A stretch of DNA of 64,000 nt from Branchinecta lynchi. Lineage: Eukaryota; Arthropoda; Branchiopoda; Anostraca; Branchinectidae. This document shows positions 33,401 to 39,189 of this stretch, piece after piece. The stretch spans positions 10,811,225 through 10,875,224 of the forward strand of contig JAKZAP010000010.1 of assembly GCA_023053575.1 (NCBI GenBank), read 5' to 3'. A model generated the notes under the pieces. That model saw nothing but the letters and a program-made list of their open reading frames with translations, was not told the origin of the DNA and ran no database searches. How positions within the stretch are numbered: the first letter of the stretch is position 1; each line of letters opens with the position of its first letter. The translations under genes were made by a program, and so were the position numbers.

Positions 33401-34928
33401 AATCACGACTGGTAATGGCATTTATGTCACTCTGGCAAGTTCGAAACATACGACTGTCATTCTAACAAGCTCAAAACACACGATAATTCTTAACGTAATG
33501 ACAGCATTATATGGCAAGCTCAAAACTTACGACTGTCTCTAATAGACGACTAGAAAATATCTTCTTATTAAACGACAAGAAACGGGTCATTCTCAGGGAA
33601 AATTCGGAGTTGATGTCAGTCTGGCAACTTCCATACGACTGATTCTGACAAAACGAGAACACGAAACTGTGAATCTGACAAACTTACTAAAATCTATATG
33701 GAACAATACGACCAGAAATAGGTCATTTGAAGGCAAAGTCCACGATAAGCTAACTGCTGTGTCTGCCTTTATCTTGCAAGGTCAAGGCTTACGACTGTCT
33801 CTAATTTACGACAAGAAACTCCCTTCGTAAAGTACGACAAGAAACGGGTCTTTTCAGGCGAAATTTGCGGCAGATGTCATTCTGGCAAGCTCAAACATAC
33901 GACGTTCATTCTGGAAAACTCAGAACACACAACTGTGATCTGAAAACATACGAATAGAATTTTCTTCGTAGCCATACAACTAAAAAATATGATTTGTGGG
34001 TGAAATTCACGTTTGGTAACTGCCTGCATGTCATTCTGAAAAGCTCAAAACATACGACAGTCATACTGACAAGCTCGAAACATACGACTGAGAGTAGATT
34101 CTCTGGAGCATGGGGGGTGAGTCAACCCCCCTAGACCCCCCCTTCGAACCGCCCACACTCCCAACATCTTTCCGTTTCGTCGGTCATGATATTCTAGTTA
34201 TGAGTGTTGTGTATGTAATCGCTATTTCGTCGTTATTAGGTATTTCTCCGGCTCCCCTATAATACCCTCGGGCGCTACGCGGTAATTGCCAGATCTGCGA
34301 GTGTTGGATTTATTCAGTTGTCAGTGTTTGAATCAGTGTTGCCACATGTCGCACGATAGTGTGAATTGTCACTCTATTTTGTTTTTGTCACTCTTGTCCT
34401 ACGTAGGACATAAAAATCACTCTATTTCAGAAAATGACCAAATTTGTCATTTTTGCAGCAGAGATTCCAACCGGAAGTGATTATTTCAAGTTTTTTCATG
34501 AAAATAAAATTAAGATGTGTCATTTTTACAGAGGAGAAACCAAACGTGGGAAACCGACCAAAAGTGAACAATTTCATTAAAAATAAATTTCACTCCCTGT
34601 TTTGGGCCAGAAGTCACTCTCTAAATATTTTTGATGTGGCAACCCTGGCTTGAATGGCTGTCAAACGACCTTGTTCTGTAAACGTGTATATAAGTATACA
34701 ACAATGAGCTATTTGGCTTGGGAGTAGTTGAAGCGTCAGCTCTTATGCTCTGTAGCTTAGTCTGTTATTTAACGCTTATTTGACCCCCTCTCGAACTCAT
34801 AGCCACTCGATTAGTTTGTCGGATTTTCCAGGTTCTATGTCCAGAATGCCGGTGATGCTACGAAAGCTGTAAAGATGCAGATCATTAGCTTAAATTCCCA
34901 GGAAGATACAGCACAAGCAGTAGCGTGA
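308..34928 (+). CDS. TBC1D23: TBC1D23, C-terminal half, eight spliced exons
   Basis: Joining 308-458, 5112-5363, 8679-8886, 11164-11362, 14593-14798, 15981-16104, 29431-29628 and 34832-34928 gives one open frame of 477 codons plus TGA. Every junction is GT-AG and every phase agrees. The order is the end of a TBC domain, a rhodanese-like domain (DCRP, then the CFMGSGR loop), an acidic linker, and a C-terminal PH-like domain ending NAGDATKAVKMQI. This matches animal TBC1D23. The vertebrate protein is about 690 residues, so roughly 200 N-terminal residues lie upstream of the window. In the known family the TBC domain is a catalytically dead Rab-GAP fold. The protein sits on trans-Golgi membranes and links golgin-97/245-captured endosomal vesicles to the WASH complex through its C-terminal domain. 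Introns range from 1.2 to 13.3 kb and are full of transposons. The gene call is firm; the promoter and first exons are not in the window. Confidence 0.93.
459..1237. other. Intron sequence without recognised feature
   Basis: This is the start of the first intron in the window. No repeat family of this window and no coding signal is seen. Confidence 0.4.
1238..2574 (+). repeat. Family B element, 5' truncated
   Basis: This is homologous to 36545-38048 throughout, with the same G-tracts and the same end AATGAGCTCGTAGCTCTTGT. The 5' boundary is taken where similarity begins. It lies in TBC1D23 intron 1 of the window. Confidence 0.7.
2575..3293. other. Intron, possible retroelement tail
   Basis: CAATTTATTTTCAAAATTCC near 2800 recurs near 39500 (CAATTTATTTTCAAAAATTC) and probably marks the - strand 3' end of a shared retroelement. 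The remainder is unassigned. Confidence 0.35.
3294..3807 (-). mobile_element. 5'-truncated LINE fragment, RT C-terminus
   Basis: The - strand reads EYACPAWHDGLTQGEKDLIE, then RVQKCALRIIYGEARVPYSF, and runs to a stop, a short 3' UTR and an (ATTC)n tail at 3295-3308. EYACPxWH and ERVQKxALRIIY are standard for the C-terminal part of Jockey-group reverse transcriptases. The frame is open to its natural stop. The 5' end is cut at about 3807, directly against the tail of the next fragment. Confidence 0.75.
3808..4270 (-). mobile_element. Second 5'-truncated LINE fragment
   Basis: The - strand reads RKAYGTLCRNKVKFNRLNFC, then LVIPHILALSPFW and VPLWTRNTSLIVKYGV, to a stop near 3943 followed by a 3' UTR and an (ATTC)n tail at 3811-3824. 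It belongs to a different LINE lineage from its neighbour, with a WTRN-type C-terminus. The two fragments lie head to tail and share the tail type. Upstream of about 4270 the frame is closed. Confidence 0.7.
4271..5111. other. Intron sequence with simple repeats
   Basis: A C-run (4591-4603), a threefold GTGATGGTT/CATCAATTGT repeat (4640-4690) and (ATTT)n near 4690-4720 are visible. There is no gene signal before the exon at 5112. Confidence 0.4.
5112..5363 (+). CDS. TBC1D23: TBC1D23 exon: start of rhodanese-like domain
   Basis: The exon begins in phase 0 after a CCGTTCCAG acceptor with LFHETIFGEGES and ends NLDCSV before GTAAGT. It carries QSLCLPVTVGEL and then LIDCRPYVNNSSGHVPGAVN. These correspond to the linker and first rhodanese strands of TBC1D23 (ALCLxxSVxEL, VDCRPxxxxxxGH). 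An upstream in-frame ATG at 5070 lies in the intron and is not needed. Confidence 0.92.
5364..6490. other. Intron sequence, unassigned
   Basis: No repeat of this window matches. A 112-codon frame at 5703-6041 has no family resemblance. Confidence 0.4.
6491..8430 (-). repeat. Family B element with retroelement insertion
   Basis: AACAAGAGCTAGAAGATCAT at the left is the 3' end and GACCGACAGACCGAAAAGTG near 8400 is the 5' end. The 3' half carries three units of about 130 bp built on ATGATCATGGGCCCTTGG and CACTTTAGGGCGCTAG. The (TTGA)n retroelement interrupts it at 7573-7885. Confidence 0.65.
7573..7885 (-). mobile_element. Short retroelement with (TTGA)n tail inside family B
   Basis: From 7573 the sequence AATCAATCAATCAAG is the - strand tail. 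The body carries CTTGTAGCTATTCGG, also found on the + strand at 53452-53485. It splits a family B copy, whose sequence resumes after about 7885. It is probably a SINE or LINE 3' end; no coding motif is visible. Confidence 0.5.
8679..8886 (+). CDS. TBC1D23: TBC1D23 exon: rhodanese-like core
   Basis: This exon is best found by homology. The frame starting at 8679 reads LLQDPTVFSSL, then EHYCFMGSGRPADDG, then FLQRKKEHVSVLVGGF, and stops at base 1 of a codon before GTAGGT. EHxCFMGSGR and FLQxxxEHVS are hallmarks of the TBC1D23 rhodanese domain. The CFMGSG loop occupies the position of the rhodanese active-site loop. The acceptor is a run of T followed by AG at 8677-8678. A longer open frame on the same bases (8525-8890) is a shadow. 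Confidence 0.92.
9265..10372 (-). repeat. Family A element with hAT MITE insertion
   Basis: GACCAAAGGTTTCAATGGGA at the left and CACGTTTTCGGATCCC at the right are family A ends. The hAT MITE at 9327-9634 interrupts it, and a (GATA)n run lies at 9850-9870. Confidence 0.6.
9327..9634. mobile_element. Small hAT-type MITE with 8-bp TSD
   Basis: The 308-bp element starts CAGGGGCGTCACGAC and ends GCAACGCCTTTG. Both flanks carry CTTGTAGA (9319-9326 and 9635-9642), an exact 8-bp duplication. The interior alternates AAAACAGTCGGT and G- or C-runs and has no ORF of substance. It splits a family A copy. A relative lies at 50446-50763. Confidence 0.8.
10516..10567 (+). repeat. 26-bp tandem duplication
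   Basis: TAAGAGGTCGGTGGGGGAGC followed by TCGA occurs twice in a row. Confidence 0.6.
10698..10940 (+). repeat. Family A 5' fragment
   Basis: TTTTTGGGATCCCAAAACGG and GTCCGTCTGCCCGTCC open the copy; it ends after AAGGGACGAAAAAATATTT. No internal units remain. Confidence 0.5.
11164..11362 (+). CDS. TBC1D23: TBC1D23 exon: end of rhodanese domain and linker
   Basis: The preceding exon ends with one base (G). Adding CT here makes GCT, so the frame reads ALHDAIIHNEDG, the equivalent of the family's ALQQHL helix after GGF. A linker with HDAQKCPYCSASFG and a Lys/Glu-rich stretch follows, ending FLGGIF plus two bases before GTAAGT. The CPYC pair is single, so a zinc site within this exon alone is unlikely. 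I do not recall it from vertebrate orthologues. Confidence 0.9.
11818..12729 (+). repeat. Family A element, complete
   Basis: It starts TTTTTGGGATCCCAAAACGT, followed by GTCCGTCTGTCTGTGAGCAC and GATGAAACTGGGTGTGAGGA, then internal units with GCCGGACAAGTAGTTCGCCC and GGCCAAAACCGG. It ends TTTTTGGGATCCC ... GGTCTTGT. It lies in TBC1D23 intron 4. There is no coding capacity. Confidence 0.7.
13121..13330. mobile_element. MITE G, copy 1
   Basis: Ends GTTCCACCCTACTTACC and TTGTAGAAAGGGTGGAC are inverted. The interior shares CTCGAGCTTGGTAAGCAAAT and AACAGTAACTAATAGTTAC with copies at 43838 and 47229. Confidence 0.5.
13390..14583 (+). repeat. Family A element ending at TBC1D23 exon 5
   Basis: The 5' terminus is worn, starting at AAAGTTGTCCGTTCGTCC. 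Internal units follow, and the 3' end is GGGATCCCATCGAAACC, TTTAGTCTTGT at 14583. Only nine bases separate it from the exon at 14593. A retroelement-like insertion lies at 13636-13805. Confidence 0.65.
13636..13805 (-). mobile_element. Retroelement 3'-end-like insertion in family A
   Basis: A stretch starting CAAATTCAAATTC followed by TTTATTTCC and A/T-rich sequence interrupts the A copy, which resumes near 13805 with a repeat of the CCAAACTTGGGATGAGGAT module. It resembles the - strand LINE tails elsewhere in the window. No protein motif is visible. Confidence 0.35.
14593..14798 (+). CDS. TBC1D23: TBC1D23 exon: basic linker
   Basis: Two bases from the previous exon plus A give TCA, then KSFFSKSIPSITPSL, STIFGKLLGYIAPEEEP and a basic stretch, ending with PAVFSLNHDEQ before GTGAGT. 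The vertebrate counterpart has PVFSIGDEEE at the same place. The acceptor TTTTTCAG at 14585-14592 lies only nine bases after the end of a family A repeat, so most of the upstream intron sequence is transposon-derived. Confidence 0.9.
14838..15256. mobile_element. Foldback element in TBC1D23 intron 5
   Basis: The left end AGTTGCGTTTTTGCAAGTAC and the right end (reverse complement AGTTGCGTATTTGCAGATAG) are inverted. The interior repeats CGTGGTATCTGATACC at least six times in both orientations, giving nested hairpins. The bounds are taken from the outer inverted repeat. Confidence 0.6.
15257..15980. other. Intron 5 remainder, unassigned
   Basis: A purine-rich stretch (AGAGAGAAGGGAAAG and following) lies at 15520-15600. 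No repeat family or gene is recognised. Confidence 0.4.
15981..16104 (+). CDS. TBC1D23: TBC1D23 exon: acidic segment and start of PH-like domain
   Basis: The exon starts with AT (phase 1), giving NSDEDEDKLDTNQFISEWLR and then RPDLVGSYECHEIDEKGRTF, ending in CCTAG before GTAAGT. It aligns with the family's acidic stretch, the xxxWxxKPD motif and the HMFPS-like start of the C-terminal PH-like domain that binds the WASH subunit FAM21. The next exon is 13.3 kb away, but the phase (two bases, completed to AGC) still fits. Confidence 0.88.
16706..16960 (+). repeat. Tandem duplication of about 153 bp in TBC1D23 intron 6
   Basis: ATCAAATACACCGGAAACA starts near 16708 and 16862. Both are followed by TAGCAAAAGTTG and CCTCATCGCCGATNATGATT. 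The two units are diverged at several positions. Confidence 0.6.
17085..17370 (-). repeat. Foldback repeat I, copy 1
   Basis: AAGCCTCGTTTTTGTTGCAA at the left and TGCAACAACAACGAGGCT at the right form inverted ends. The centre carries GCTGCTGCAGCACTTC, ATGCGTTTTTCGATTCACTT and AAGCGCTGCAGTGCAAAAAC. It matches 46108-47062 without that copy's insertions. A 169-codon open frame across it is not considered a gene. Confidence 0.55.
17371..18309. other. Intron 6 sequence, unassigned
   Basis: This is single-copy sequence within the window, with no coding or repeat signal that I can support. Confidence 0.4.
18310..18621 (-). repeat. Family A fragment, two overlapping ends
   Basis: GTGGGATCCCAAACC and, immediately after, CAAGACCAAAAGTTTCGATG are two family A termini in opposite roles. 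The body stops at a family B start at 18622. Confidence 0.5.
18622..19714 (+). repeat. Family B element, shortened
   Basis: It begins TTTTTATGGCATTTG and passes directly to the first GATGAAACTTGG module. It ends CACATTAGCTTACAGCTC then TTGTT. One of the five-prime hairpin arms is lost. Confidence 0.65.
20288..23308 (-). CDS. LINE ORF2: endonuclease and reverse transcriptase
   Basis: The frame has 1006 residues. Residues about 45-260 form an APE-type endonuclease: LFHLNCRGL, ALTETWL, VIYRPPSG, CGDFNID and SDHFGI. Residues about 525-790 form the reverse transcriptase: DYRPISLL, FGFRKNRSTEQAVL, FLDIVKAFDSVDH, KGVPQGSVLGPLLF and CFADDS. The FADD box replaces the commoner YADD, and IVKAFD replaces the usual LSKAFD; both keep the catalytic aspartates. 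The C-terminal region (PLRVIQNMAIRVL, VGPLVWEGL) is typical of Jockey-superfamily elements. The protein would nick target DNA and prime reverse transcription there. No stop or frameshift interrupts it. Confidence 0.9.
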   Translation of the reverse strand: MNLDDLGLGVLHRDFDTGARVNEDLQPKVNYKCPIDLCQSPSVDELHLFHLNCRGLNSTLPHLNELCMFSEFHILALTETWLRDNTSSLLDIANYNLFIRNRELYQHGGLGMYVRSDFDVKLRDDIRINREMVFECMVAEVSKNGISFIVVVIYRPPSGNIDSFLELLEEQLDHLVNSSMPCFVCGDFNIDLNVVVSNPKARRFLNLMLGYGMHPAINICTRVTESSASLIDNVFLNVPHGSANVVLNDVSDHFGISVIVPRLLERVIGTSNSISPNRPLIDSSSILRFKKKLESVNFDCLSQEADVNRKFEVWYSKLKNLLLECCSSVAAQAKKLIPKKPWISKSLVACIIRRRHLYKLSVRSSDSSLKESYRAYNNTLNCVLRRTRQEYYKKKFKESEGNPSKTWKIIKSVVSPKSRPVCPDNIGRGEDPSNRMCDHFANIGERISSAIDMRSDDGLFHQFLPEESDVSAYLQPVTMLELSECVKGMKNGACGGDFISLKVLKSVLPVISCHFLSLINDCLKSGIFPDCLKCASVIPLFKGGDKNSLGDYRPISLLPVISRVFEKLINNRIVNFLEDRKFFNSHQFGFRKNRSTEQAVLILTTFVNDALDKGMKVASVFLDIVKAFDSVDHDILIQKLFNCGIRGVFLDLVKSFLLNRFQRVVLNGIASDIFQVRKGVPQGSVLGPLLFLVYINDLCRVSSLISSTNTCVSDDVKAILPCFADDSHLTVAARTENELLEVTAQNMQYIEKWMRVNKLKLNHTKSCFVIYGRSSNYYPWIIDIKVGGQTIKRSASTRYLGVIIDECLSFKNHIACISSKLARNVGIIRKLKHIFPQNILRMLYFSMVHPYLLYCCLAWTKTFVSHLTPLRVIQNMAIRVLSGDGRNISVRHRYQELHILPFAGICKFYNALFMYKHYNEVLPQCFSQYFSRASSFHEHGTRSSQLIRRPVVVTSRSRFSIRHVGPLVWEGLSTELRSCSVLLDFRSMLKVHCFAVYEFDALFSAL
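23727..24602 (-). CDS. LINE ORF1 protein (nucleic-acid chaperone)
   Basis: The 291-residue protein has a basic start (MGRRRKVAKQ). Residues about 45-130 form a heptad-rich coiled coil (LDNINAKLFSLESKV, LDTTVTALQSEIVSLKGQL). From residue 144 there is an RRM-like segment starting ENNLIVWNAP, then a basic C-terminal domain (RKKLFERKSKLAA). This is the layout of ORF1 proteins of L1/CR1-type LINEs, which bind element RNA as trimers in cytoplasmic particles. No CCHC knuckle is seen. The frame is intact. Confidence 0.75.
   Translation of the reverse strand: MGRRRKVAKQDQIADAGEALDGNVLNSTLSSEGSSLDQTSLKSLAENFSQMLTIVRENGRKLDNINAKLFSLESKVQSVEAVQYVLQEDTSRLDTTVTALQSEIVSLKGQLNVVTGAAESYAVKNTELSHRLMSLEYRHTENNLIVWNAPCDDLVQAKEVFETICTDVLELSPVPVFSVIFNNKERKFFKVNVGSQDIKVSILKNGKKLKGKIICNFREVSVSDDAPPCVRAARKKLFERKSKLAAVGIASWVSNSVPPYIQVDRGNENSVRYSVDGLIPELCEVASMAVG
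25079..25228 (+). repeat. Direct duplication inside family A 3' region
   Basis: GACAAGACCAGATCTCTCTC and AAATGCCCCGATTGTCTGGA occur twice, about 91 bases apart, near the 3' end of a family A copy. Confidence 0.6.
25368..25992 (-). repeat. Family A element, complete
   Basis: ACAAGACCAAAGGTTTCGAT at the left is the 3' end; CGTTTTGGGATCCCAA at the right is the 5' end. The 5' end directly touches the 3' end of a family B copy at 25995. Confidence 0.65.
25995..26970 (-). repeat. Family B element, diverged
   Basis: AAACAAGAGCTACGAGCTAT at the left is the 3' end. At the right TGTAGCACT / AGTGCTACA forms the 5' hairpin. The G-tracts have eroded, which suggests an old copy. Confidence 0.5.
26971..28032. 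other. Intron 6 sequence, unassigned
   Basis: This 1.06-kb stretch has no match elsewhere in the window. No splice-bounded coding frame was found. Confidence 0.4.
28033..29074 (+). repeat. Family A element with LINE insertion
   Basis: It starts TTTTTGATATCCCAAAACG, a variant palindrome, and ends CCTTTGGTCTTGT. The (TTAC)n-tailed insertion at 28735-28852 interrupts its 3' third. Confidence 0.65.
28735..28852 (+). mobile_element. LINE 3'-end fragment with (TTAC)n tail
   Basis: A T-rich 3' UTR-like stretch ends in ATAAATAAA and then TTACTTACTTACTTAC at 28829-28850. It interrupts a family A copy. It is a short 5'-truncated insertion with a tetranucleotide tail. Confidence 0.5.
29090..29290. repeat. 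Family D repeat, palindromic copy
   Basis: CCTTCAGCCCAAGCTGACTG and CAAAAGCGATACGTCAGGTA open it on the + strand. GACCCTTGCCAAGAAGGGCC GAAATATAGCTC follows in reverse sense, and the tail repeats the opening in inverted form. It lies just before TBC1D23 exon 7. Confidence 0.55.
29431..29628 (+). CDS. TBC1D23: TBC1D23 exon: PH-like domain core
   Basis: The exon follows a TTTTTTCTAG acceptor. It reads (S)FLMITRTHFFCLRKS, then SVFKITSKKRQPEFLTFKFG, and ends DDCA plus two bases before GTAAGA. The family has HLLVTATHMYCLRE and VVKITSKKKHPELITFKYG here, a close match. A (-)-strand open frame over the same bases is a shadow. Confidence 0.93.
29629..30734. other. Intron 7 sequence with weak open frames
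   Basis: Two - strand frames of about 100 codons (30026-29688 and 30319-30011) contain LHNINASIQPEWEDVWAAAL-like sequence. They could be decayed element coding sequence, but I cannot assign them. Confidence 0.25.
30735..34154. mobile_element. Non-autonomous hAT-type element C1, interrupted
   Basis: It starts CAGGGGCGGTTCGAAGGG and ends CTTCGAACCGCCC. Its interior (30735-30878 and 32685-34154) matches C2 closely, including CAGGAATTAGACGATGCC and the CGACTG units. The last bases and the target duplication have decayed. A second TIR element (30879-32676) sits inside it. It lies in TBC1D23 intron 7. Confidence 0.75.
30879..32676. mobile_element. TIR element (CAGGGTTCGTGC) carrying a family B copy
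   Basis: It begins CAGGGTTCGTGCGG and ends GCACGAACCCTG, a perfect 12-bp inverted repeat. The left part is a run of TCAGGGAAA motifs. From about 31065 the interior is a family B copy missing its 3' end. It splits element C1 at a site where C2 reads GTAATAAAATAAG. The flanks are A/T-rich and do not give a clean 8-bp duplication. Confidence 0.65.
34832..34928 (+). CDS. TBC1D23: TBC1D23 terminal exon
   Basis: After a GGATTTTCCAG acceptor, the first base completes AGG. The frame then reads FYVQNAGDATKAVKMQIISL, eleven further residues, and TGA at 34926-34928. Vertebrate TBC1D23 ends with PNAGDATKAIKQQIMKV and a few residues more, so this is the true C-terminus. The exon is too short to stand out as an open frame. 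No canonical AATAAA was seen in the next 800 bases. Confidence 0.92.
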
Positions 34929-35761
34929 TTTCATACTACTCCTCTGGTGAGGTCAGTTGTTGCTTTGCTGCTCAGTTAATTGACACAGAATTGGGTTTGT
35001 TAACCATGATTTGAATTTAAGTGCAATCGGATTGGGATTCATATGAAAGGAGAAAAAGGAGAGAAGTTTTTGTTATTGTTTTTTTTTTCGAAATGGCCAT
35101 ATAAGGGCAAAACAGTCCGTTTCTAATCCATTCCTGTTGTTTTGGAGTTTAAATATATTCTTTGAATTTGTATCATGTTTCGACTCCTCTTCCGGAGGAG
35201 AGGGGGGGGGGGTAGCTACCTTGTACCGCTACCTTCTACCGCAGTAGCTAACTTGCGATGGGAGATAAGCGCGATAGATAAGGAGCTACCTTATCTATCT
35301 ATATAGATAGATAGATATGGTAGATATCTCCGCGGGTTCTGTCCCCCTAACCCAGCTTCTCAAGATAATGTAATAGACAGATGGGTAGATGAGTATTTCT
35401 ACTGACTAAACACTTCTCGTTAATTACTTCAGATTCGTTCGGTAACGTCCTAAATAACTAAAACACATGCTTAAGGACCATGTCAAGACTGTCAACTTGC
35501 GCTTTGTTGTGAAAAGTTACAAATAAGAGATAAAATTCTTCGCAAACCTCTGGTGTGCACATCGGATTGGTTGTAATTTTTGACCGTATATTTTCTACTT
35601 AAGCAAAATGTCAACACTGTCAACTAGCGCTTTGTTGTGCAAAGTTACAAAATAAGAGACAATGTTCTTCGCAAACCTCTGGTGTGCACATCGGATTGGT
35701 TGTAATTTTCTACTGCAGTAGCTAACTTGTGATGGGAATTTTTGTCAGATTTTCATTTTCC
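34929..35761. other. TBC1D23 3' flank
   Basis: The likely 3' UTR is followed by a G-run (35201-35213), a (GATA/TATC) simple repeat at 35290-35325 and a 127-bp duplication. No AATAAA is found. Confidence 0.4.
35463..35730 (+). repeat. Tandem duplication of about 127 bp
   Basis: GCGCTTTGTTGTGAAAAGTT and GCGCTTTGTTGTGCAAAGTT start the two units. Both end CTCTGGTGTGCACATCGGAT TGGTTGTAATTTT. The flanks share CAGTAGCTAACTTG. Confidence 0.65.
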
Positions 35762-38048
35762 TTTTTATGGCACTTGAGCTTACTCAAGTGCCATATAGCG
35801 ATTGTAATTTCTGTCCGTCAGTCGGTCTGTCGGTCCCGGTTTTGCTAGTTCGGGCACTTCCAGATAAGCTAGGACGATGAAACTTGGCAGGCGTATCAGG
35901 AACTGGACCAGATTAAATTATAAATTGTCGCTTCCTCGATCCGACCATCTGGACGGGAGTGGAGGGAGGGGGATTCCGGAAAAAATAGGAAAAATGAGAT
36001 ATTTTTAGCTTACGAACGGGTGATTGGATCTTAATGAAACTTGATATATGGAAGGACTTCGTGTCTCAGACCCTCCATTTTAAATCCAGACCGGATCCGG
36101 TGACACTGGGGGGAGTTGGAGGGGGAAACCGGAAATCTTGGAAAACACTTAGAGTGGAGGGATCCGGATGAAACTTGGTGGAAAGTACAAGCAAAAGTCC
36201 TAGATACGTGACTGATATAACCGGAATGGATCCGCTCACTTTGGGGGAGTTGGGGGGGGGAGAAGTCCGAATTTGCAGTGATCCCGCGAGTTCCGTGCTT
36301 CCTGATGTGCTGGGACGATGGAAATTGACAGGCATGTCTGGGACCCGACCAGATTAAATAGGAAATCGTCAATTCCCCGATTCGACCATCTGGGGGGGGG
36401 AATGGAGGGAGGGTGAAGCCAAAATTTGAGGTATTTTTAGCTTGCGAACGGGTGATCGGATCTTGATGAAAGTTGATATTTAGGATGACCTCGTGTCTCA
36501 GACATCTCACTTTAAATCCGGGCAGGATCCGATGACACTGGGGGGAGTTGGAGGAGGGAACCGGAAATTTTGAGAAACGCTTAAAGTGGAGTGATCGGGA
36601 TGAAACTTGGTGGGAAAAACAAGCAAAGGTCCTAGACACGTCATTGACATAACCGGACCGGATCAGGGCACTGTGGGGGAGTTGGGGTGGGGGTCCGGAT
36701 TTCTAGCGATCCCGCGAGTTCGGCATACTTCCTGATGTCCTAGGGCGATGAAACTTGGCAGGTATGTCAGGGATCCGAACAGACTGACTTGAGAACAGCC
36801 GTTTCCCCGACCCGACCATAGTGGGGGGAGTGGGTGGATGGGGAGTCCGGAATCTAGTGGCGCGCATAACTTTTGAACGGGTGATCGAATTTGAATGAAA
36901 CTTGTCTGGTGAGCTATCGCCTCGGACGTTCAGTGTCATTTCCGGGTCGGGTCCGATACCTGTGGGGATGAGTGGGGGAAAACTCAAGAAACTCTAAAAG
37001 CAGAGGGATTGGGACGAACCTTAATGGATGGAACAAGCATTAGGCCTAGATGAAATTGACGGAGCCAGATGGTTTCGGGGCTCTGTGGGGGGAGTTGGAG
37101 GGGGTTTCCTGGAATTCCGGTAGTCGTGAGTTAGAATAGTTCCAGATGTAAAACGACAACGAAACTTTGCAGGCATATTAGCGACCCCAATTATCTTGAC
37201 TTAAGAACCTGACACAACATACCCCCAGAAACTTCCGTTCCTAGATCCGAACATTTTTTGGGGAGCAAGAGAAGAGAAATATGGAAATTGACTTCTATAA
37301 ATTGCGAACGAGTGGTCTGATTCGAGTGAAACTTCATGGGTGATACGAATCGATGGCCTCGACATGTAAAACATGCGTTCGAACCATATGCGAACACGAT
37401 TAGGGGAATTGGGAGTGGGGGGACTTTTGACATGCACAAAAACCAAACGGATGGACCGAATGAGATGCAAATTCGACAGTGCCGAGTTTATGCGGCCTAG
37501 ATTTGTTATTTGGCGTCCGGGCCGGATTCGGCCAAGGTAGGGGGGGGGGGTACTGGAAACTTGCAGATAGGCTATGCTCCAATTTCAGTAAAACTTGATG
37601 GACAGGAACAGAGAATTAAGAGATTGGGCCCGAACCGGCTCCGGCAACGTTGGTGGGAGGGGGGGGGGTACCGGAACTTTCCAAAAATGCTCAGATTCGA
37701 GTGAAACTTGATAGATGGTATAAACGAAGATGCTTTAGGTGGTCGATTTTTTTGTATTCCGAACCAGATTCGGCCACGGTAGGTGGAGATAGAGTGAGTA
37801 CCGGAAATCGTGTAGCACGTCTAGGGATCAAACAAATGGATTTATTGGGATGGAAGTTTGAAAAGTCATGTGCATTTGCTACAGACAATCGAGACGATGC
37901 CGGAACTGCTCAGAAATGAGTGAAACTAAATATCCTATTTCTATTTCCGAACCGCATTTTTGGATGGCGGGTGTATTTTGTGACGTTCTCATCTACTTCC
38001 TTGTACAGTCTACTCGTACAAGTGCCATATGAGCTCGTAGCTCTTGTT
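35762..38048 (+). repeat. Family B element, complete
   Basis: The 5' end is T5 plus a hairpin, TATGGCACTTGAG / CTCAAGTGCCATA. The body has four or more degenerate modules, each GATGAAACTTG, then TCCGACCA or TCCGGACC, a G-tract, and CCGGAA. The 3' end is GTGCCATATGAGCTCGTAGC then TCTTGTT. The 2.29-kb element has no plausible gene. A 202-codon frame on its - strand (36031-36639) is a product of the modules. It closely matches 1238-2574. Confidence 0.75.
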
Positions 38049-38390
38049 GTTTTTTTTTTCATTTCATTTTATTCAATACTAGAAATCTGATTTTTATCGA
38101 CATAATACACATCAACATCTTAAAAGAAATAAAAAAAAAAACATGCAGGAAGAATGCTGCGGCAGCAGAAGCTAAGCTTGTACCGGCTTAAACACTATAG
38201 TAAAGTGATGATCAACGCATAATGAATGAGATAAGTGCATATAAGTATAAATCAGCGGAAAAATAAATAACAAAGAAACAAAAATCAAAAGAAAACAGGA
38301 AGTTATAGAAGATAGAACTATTTATTTCAACCCAAAAAACTCAGTAGATATCTGAAACAGAACAGGAAAAGATTTTTAAAACACCGAAAC
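38049..38390 (-). mobile_element. Possible LINE 3'-end fragment, A/T rich
   Basis: After the end of a family B copy, TTTTCATTTCATTTTATTC leads into A/T-rich sequence with several poly(A) runs, as expected for a - strand LINE tail. No coding motif was found. A family A 3' end follows at about 38395. Confidence 0.3.
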
Positions 38391-38394
38391 GGTA

Positions 38395-38505
38395 TCAATA
38401 GTCACGTAAAAGGTGTCTGGCGAAGACCGGAAATCCAAAATACCGAATGTCTGGATCAAGAAGTCTCGGTTTTTGGGAACCCATCGAAACCTTTGGTCTT
38501 GTTAT
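38395..38505 (+). repeat. Family A 3' end fragment
   Basis: GGTGTCTGGCGAAGACCGGA leads to GGGAACCCATCGAAACC and TTTGGTCTTGT. About 110 bp remain. Confidence 0.5.
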
Positions 38506-39189
38506 TTTAGTCCACTCTCACAACTCTGAAATTTTAGGTGTTAAAGTACAACAGATCTCCAAGCACACGATTTACATTTTTCCTTTACTGACAATACCTT
38601 GAGTTTTACTCATAAGGCGTTTTTCCGCGACACAAATGTGTGCCATACACGTCTGAATGTTTGTCGCGGAAACATGATTGTGTGCCACACATCCGAGCCA
38701 CAAGCTGAAACTCGCGGAAACGCCGTTTTGGCTATTTTTCCGGTGGTAAATTCAAAAATCATATAAATCTCAATAAATATAACTGCAGACTTTCCTCATT
38801 ACCGTTCCATGAGAAAGGATTATAAGTTTTATATCTACGTGATTGAGAAAGTTTTTAATTTTATTCTTTTGATATTATTTTGCTGCCAAGTTTGAATTTG
38901 CGGCCAGAATAGAGCCACAAAATCAACAATCAGCTCGGTAGCGGTTTGTCGAATTCGAGCCACGAAAATCTTATTTGTCGTGGAAACACACTTGTGAGCC
39001 GCACAAAAGGCTACTCTTTTCGAGCCACAATCGACCCACAAACTGTGGTGTAGGGGCACGGAAAAATGCCTATAGTGTTGAGCCGTATCTTGCGAGTCGT
39101 AGCTTGTCACCAAAGCCAGCAAAAGGTGGGTAGATATTGTGAATTGTAGTCATACGGGCGCTTCGCTACCAAACCAGCTAATTCGCCTT
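38506..39189. other. Intergenic, unassigned
   Basis: TTTCCGCGACAC and GTGTGCCACACATC recur in short inverted form at 38620-38700 and 38940-39060, hinting at a decayed foldback element. No gene is seen. Confidence 0.3.

Noticed and set aside
36031..36639. 202-codon open frame on the - strand
   Set aside because: It lies in a family B repeat and consists of translated repeat modules (SRTFACxxHQVSS, LPQCHRI twice). The same modules give broken frames in other B copies.
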